DNA from: Flavobacteriaceae bacterium
GTDB lineage: Bacteria > Bacteroidota > Bacteroidia > Flavobacteriales > Flavobacteriaceae
NCBI GenBank assembly: GCA_024742935.1
Contig: JANSXN010000015.1
Location: 1-48,105 of the forward strand
Reading direction: 5' to 3'
DNA: 48,105 nt
Of this stretch, positions 44,980 through 48,105 are shown in pieces (the stretch's first letter is position 1; every line of letters begins with the position of its first letter). The position numbers and the translations under genes were made by a program. Under the pieces are notes generated by a model, which was not told the DNA's origin, ran no database searches, and saw nothing but the letters and a program-made list of their open reading frames with translations.

Positions 44980-46671
44980 TTAATTTACTATCTGTTCTAA
45001 AATTTTCTCTGTAATTAAATAAGTGGGTTTTACCCCGGTCATTCCTAATCCGCCGCTTGCTAGTGTGCTTCCGGTTTCCAAGGGATTATCAGACGCATAA
45101 TAAGCATAACGAACCTCGACCTTGCTGCTTATACTGCCTCTTATTTTTGATGCAGCTTGTATAGCTTTTTGATAATGTGCTCCTTCCATTTCGAGTCCAA
45201 TGACATTCCAGGTGGAGTCGTGAAAAAACTTTAAAATATCTTTATTTTGAAGCGATGTTCCTAACACAGATATCATACTTCCTTCAAAAACCTTAAGGTT
45301 ATGGCCTTGAAATTGAGCTTTTTTTAATTGGTTTTTAAATGGGTAATTGTCTGCCGTTCCTTCAAATAAATGTGCATTAGGAATCATAAGGTCACCTTTT
45401 CCTCCCTCAAGAATTCCTGCTTTACCCATTATTGAAATGGATTTTACATTTAAAAAATGTGTTTTTTTGTTTTCGCACTTGTATGGTTTTAACAACTCAT
45501 CCATGGTTTCATAAGCCTGCTCTCCAAAGGCATAATCCATTACAATAATGACAGCTGCTTGATCTTCGTCTTTTGATGAATTGGCATCTTTAATTAGATG
45601 CGAACAATCGATTTGGGTTGCGTCAAAAATTTGCACGTCGATGTTTGTACCACTACTGTCTTCAATAAAAAGCATCCCACACTCTTTAGCTAGCTTTTCA
45701 ACTTTATTTCTCAGTAGCACATTTTCATTGTCGCTTAATTGTTCAAAAACCTGCAAAATCGTTGCTTTTTTGAGTTCATTTTTTAATGCTTGAGGTGCAA
45801 AAAGGGTGTTCATCACACTATGCATGTTTGCACTAATGATGTGTATGGGGCGTTCTAAAAGACGTTTTGAATGAAGTGCTTTCTTTATGTTGTTTGCCCA
45901 AATTTCTCCGTGAATATGGTGTCCCAATCTTTCTCTCAACACAGGACTGAAGGTAATAACCCGCTTGTTGTCATCCACAACCTCCTGCATCGCCACTTTG
46001 CCCAGGTGGTATATGATGTTAAGGAAACGGTTAGGATTATCTTTAACTGCAAACTTTGGGTAGATAGAACTCACTTCAGAAAAAGTTCTTCCCAATATAT
46101 TAGCTGTGTGAGTAACGGCTACTTCCTTGTCTTTTTCGGTTAATTCACTGTTTTTTTGAACGGCTTCTTCTAGTTTTTTCCAGTCGCGAGTCACTGCGCC
46201 ATTGTCGTCGATGACAACTCTTTTAATAATTTTATGCGATTCAATATACAAAAAGGTAAGATGTGTAAGTATATCATAAATTTCTGACCGGCCGCGAGTA
46301 ATTTCGATATTCATTTGCTCGTCGTCGATGCGATAGCAATTTCTTCTTCGCTTAGGCGGAATGATGACTTTAAAATGTGATTTTGAGTAACCTTCATCGC
46401 TTGTCAAGTTGATATATCGACACTCTTCAATACCATTGGGAAGTCGTTCTATCACATAAAGCAACCCCTGAATCTCTAGTTTATCTTCTGCTATTGAGCC
46501 ATAAATTTCAGGTCTTAAAGTGAGCAGTGCTTCTCTGAGTGTTTCCCCTGAAACGCCCATGGGCTTGTAAAAACCTCTGTTAAACAAATGGCGCATGGTA
46601 ATATACATACGCTCAATGGCGTTTGAGCTTTCCTGCGCTCTGGTCCTGCTATGTGTGGTAATTTTTGTCAT
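44980..46671 (-). CDS. DUF6909-type protein with nucleoside phosphorylase-like C-terminus
   Basis: 563 aa from the ATG at 46671 (the frame also has a TTG 4 codons upstream). No signal peptide or membrane helix. The N-terminal half (RAQESSNAIERMYITMRHLF, then NRGFYKPMGVSGE) matches a hypothetical family of Bacteroidota that I know as DUF6909. The last 200 residues resemble the nucleoside phosphorylase/nucleosidase fold: AAVIIVMDYAFGEQAYETM, ISIMGKAGILEGGKGDLMIP (compare the G-x-AG-x-L and GDlviP segment) and NVIGLEMEGAHYQKAIQAA with the EMEG ribose-binding motif. The reaction is unknown. It lies between the Wzz-like gene (13 nt) and the GH3 gene. Confidence 0.6.
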   Translation of the reverse strand: MTKITTHSRTRAQESSNAIERMYITMRHLFNRGFYKPMGVSGETLREALLTLRPEIYGSIAEDKLEIQGLLYVIERLPNGIEECRYINLTSDEGYSKSHFKVIIPPKRRRNCYRIDDEQMNIEITRGRSEIYDILTHLTFLYIESHKIIKRVVIDDNGAVTRDWKKLEEAVQKNSELTEKDKEVAVTHTANILGRTFSEVSSIYPKFAVKDNPNRFLNIIYHLGKVAMQEVVDDNKRVITFSPVLRERLGHHIHGEIWANNIKKALHSKRLLERPIHIISANMHSVMNTLFAPQALKNELKKATILQVFEQLSDNENVLLRNKVEKLAKECGMLFIEDSSGTNIDVQIFDATQIDCSHLIKDANSSKDEDQAAVIIVMDYAFGEQAYETMDELLKPYKCENKKTHFLNVKSISIMGKAGILEGGKGDLMIPNAHLFEGTADNYPFKNQLKKAQFQGHNLKVFEGSMISVLGTSLQNKDILKFFHDSTWNVIGLEMEGAHYQKAIQAASKIRGSISSKVEVRYAYYASDNPLETGSTLASGGLGMTGVKPTYLITEKILEQIVN

Positions 46672-46692
46672 AAATTTCCGCAAATATAGGGT

Positions 46693-48105
46693 TTATTGGC
46701 TATTTAACTTTAAAAGCATTTCAGCAATTTTACGGTCGTTTGATAACCTGGGCAACTTGTTTTGACCTCCCAGCTTTCCTTGGGTTTTCATATAGTCATT
46801 AAAGCTGTCTTTTCGCACCGCTACTATTTGAAGTGTTTTAAGAATATTTCCTTTAATCAAGTCTTCGTAATAACTGTTTTGTTGTTGTAAAGCTTCATCA
46901 ATCGCTTTCGCGAAAGCGACCATGTTTTCAGGTTCCTTTTCAAACTCAATAAACCACTGATGATAAGGGAGGCCGCTCTCTTCGGGAGTTATATTTGGAG
47001 CTACTGTAAATTCATTGATTCTCACTTCGGGAAATGCAGTTGCCGCTTCCTGCAAAGCAGATTCTACTTCTTTGGCAATCACATGCTCGCCAAAAGCAGA
47101 TATAAAATGCTTGATTCTACCCGAAACGATAACCCGATAAGGTTTTAAAGAAGTGAATTGTATGGTGTCTCCAATGTTGTATCCCCACAATCCTGCATTT
47201 GATGAAATGATTAAAACATAGTTGATCCCCAATTCCACTTCGCCAATGGTCAATCGTTTAGGGTTTTCACTGAAAAAATCGTCACTTTTGATGAATTCAT
47301 AAAAAATACCTGCATTGAGTAAAAGAAGCATTCCTTTTTCATTCTGCTTGTCCTGATAAGCAAAAAACCCTTCTGATGCCGGAAAAAGTTCGATGCTGTC
47401 AACTTTTCGTCCAATGAGGTTTTCAAACTTAGCTCTGTAGGGCTCATAGTTTACACCGCCATAAATAAAAAGTTTAAAGCCCGGAAAAAGATCGCCCACC
47501 TTCTTGCCTGTTTTATCTTGCAGCCGTTCAAAATACATTTGAACCCAAGAAGGAATTCCGCTGATGACGGTCATATTTTTACTTTTGGTTTCTTCAACAA
47601 TGGCATCTACTTTGGTTTCCCAGTCGTCAATGCAATTGGTTTCCCAACTTGGCAATCGGTTTTTTTGAAGATATGCCGGAACATAATGTGCTGCAATGCC
47701 TGAAAGTCGTCCCACTTTAATGCCATTTTTTTCTTCCATCTCAGGGCTTCCCTGAAGGAAAATCATTTTGCCATCTAAAAAGTCTGCATTACCGCTTTCA
47801 GCTATATATAATAGGATGGCATTTCGGGCTGCCTCAATATGATTGGGCATAGACTCTTTGGTAAGAGGAATGTATTTTGCGCCGGAGGTAGTTCCTGACG
47901 TTTTAGCAAAATAAAGGGGTTTGCCTGGCCATAGAACATCTGCTTCGCCTGCCACGACTCTGTCAACATAGTGTTTTAACTCCTCATAATCCCTTATGGG
48001 AACACGTTTTTGAAAATCGGAATATGTTTGAATAGTTTCAAATTGATGATCCTTGCCAAAAGTTGTGTGTGTTGCTTTGGATACTAATTCTTTAAAGACA
48101 TTTTG
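46693..48105 (-). CDS. GH3-family acyl-adenylate/amide synthetase, 5' end cut
   Basis: 470 codons are visible; the frame stays open to the right edge, so the N-terminus lies outside the window. A GTG at 47955 is not the start, because conserved GH3 sequence continues upstream (TTFGKDHQFETIQTYSDFQK, then RVPIRDYEELKHYV). Motifs: FAKTSGTTSGAKYIPLT (ATP loop), FPASEGFFAYQD and GLWGYNIGDTIQFTSL. GH3 enzymes adenylate a carboxylic acid and join it to an amine or amino acid; in plants the substrates are hormones, in Bacteroidota they are unknown. It precedes the DUF6909 gene by 21 nt and likely shares its transcript. Confidence 0.9.
   Translation of the reverse strand, partial: QNVFKELVSKATHTTFGKDHQFETIQTYSDFQKRVPIRDYEELKHYVDRVVAGEADVLWPGKPLYFAKTSGTTSGAKYIPLTKESMPNHIEAARNAILLYIAESGNADFLDGKMIFLQGSPEMEEKNGIKVGRLSGIAAHYVPAYLQKNRLPSWETNCIDDWETKVDAIVEETKSKNMTVISGIPSWVQMYFERLQDKTGKKVGDLFPGFKLFIYGGVNYEPYRAKFENLIGRKVDSIELFPASEGFFAYQDKQNEKGMLLLLNAGIFYEFIKSDDFFSENPKRLTIGEVELGINYVLIISSNAGLWGYNIGDTIQFTSLKPYRVIVSGRIKHFISAFGEHVIAKEVESALQEAATAFPEVRINEFTVAPNITPEESGLPYHQWFIEFEKEPENMVAFAKAIDEALQQQNSYYEDLIKGNILKTLQIVAVRKDSFNDYMKTQGKLGGQNKLPRLSNDRKIAEMLLKLNSQ
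46902..46919. repeat. 18-bp palindrome containing CGCTTTCGCGAAAGCG
   Basis: TCGCTTTCGCGAAAGCGA lies inside the GH3 gene and encodes part of VAFAKAID. Its 16-bp core is identical to the palindrome at 25203-25218. Confidence 0.9.

Noticed and set aside
47955-47957. GTG as start of the GH3 gene
   Set aside because: Conserved GH3 sequence continues upstream in the same frame to the window edge.

Overview
The window is AT-rich DNA from a member of the Bacteroidota, most likely a marine member of the family Flavobacteriaceae. The evidence is a type IX secretion (T9SS) cargo protein with the usual C-terminal sorting domain, the T9SS/gliding lipoprotein SprE (PorW), a split ATP synthase operon without atpD/atpC, several Bacteroidota-restricted families (DUF4292, DUF4254, DUF6341, DUF6427, HU-CCDC81/SPOR), and promoters of the Bacteroidota type (TTG, about 17-21 nt, TAnnTTTG). 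Genes are tightly packed and many overlap by 1 or 4 nt. I saw no rRNA, tRNA, CRISPR array or insertion sequence. No gap between genes exceeds about 225 bases; the longest (20841-21062) holds only the promoter of the ferredoxin reductase gene.

Layout. 1-5079: end of an acyltransferase gene, trpS, a T9SS cargo gene, dprA, an HU/SPOR membrane protein and an acyl-CoA thioesterase. 5082-11431 (minus strand): a typical flavobacterial envelope cluster of flippase, dut, sugar nucleotidyltransferase, TPR protein, DUF4292 lipoprotein and EnvC-like factor. 11496-20840 (minus strand): a small lipoprotein, then sprE, bactofilin, atpZ, a four-helix protein and atpB-E-F-H-A-G, closed by an intrinsic terminator. 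21063-28111: a ferredoxin-type reductase, a GT9/DUF4254 pair, a probable two-gene restriction-modification system, DUF6427, DUF6341 and purD. 28184-46671: a surface polysaccharide locus. 46693-48105: a GH3-family gene cut by the right edge.

The polysaccharide locus makes sense as a pathway. WecB and WecC convert UDP-GlcNAc to UDP-ManNAcA, and a WecG/TagA-type transferase could use this sugar. Ugd and Uxs convert UDP-glucose to UDP-glucuronate and UDP-xylose. A WbaP-like phosphoglycosyltransferase would start the unit on lipid, GT2 and GT4 enzymes extend it, a flippase exports it, three Wzy/WaaL-like membrane proteins could polymerise or ligate it, and a Wzz-like protein could set chain length. 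A LamG-type lipoprotein is embedded in the same translationally coupled string.

The most interesting signals are: (a) degenerate 7-bp tandem repeats (unit close to nAGnnTT) at four or more gene junctions; (b) two exact copies of a 16-bp palindrome inside unrelated genes; (c) a hairpin between atpE and atpF placed where c-subunit dosage could be set; (d) a 31-bp tandem duplication of the 3' end of atpG; (e) an unassigned restriction-modification pair; (f) a large protein with a nucleoside-phosphorylase-like C-terminus beside a GH3 enzyme.
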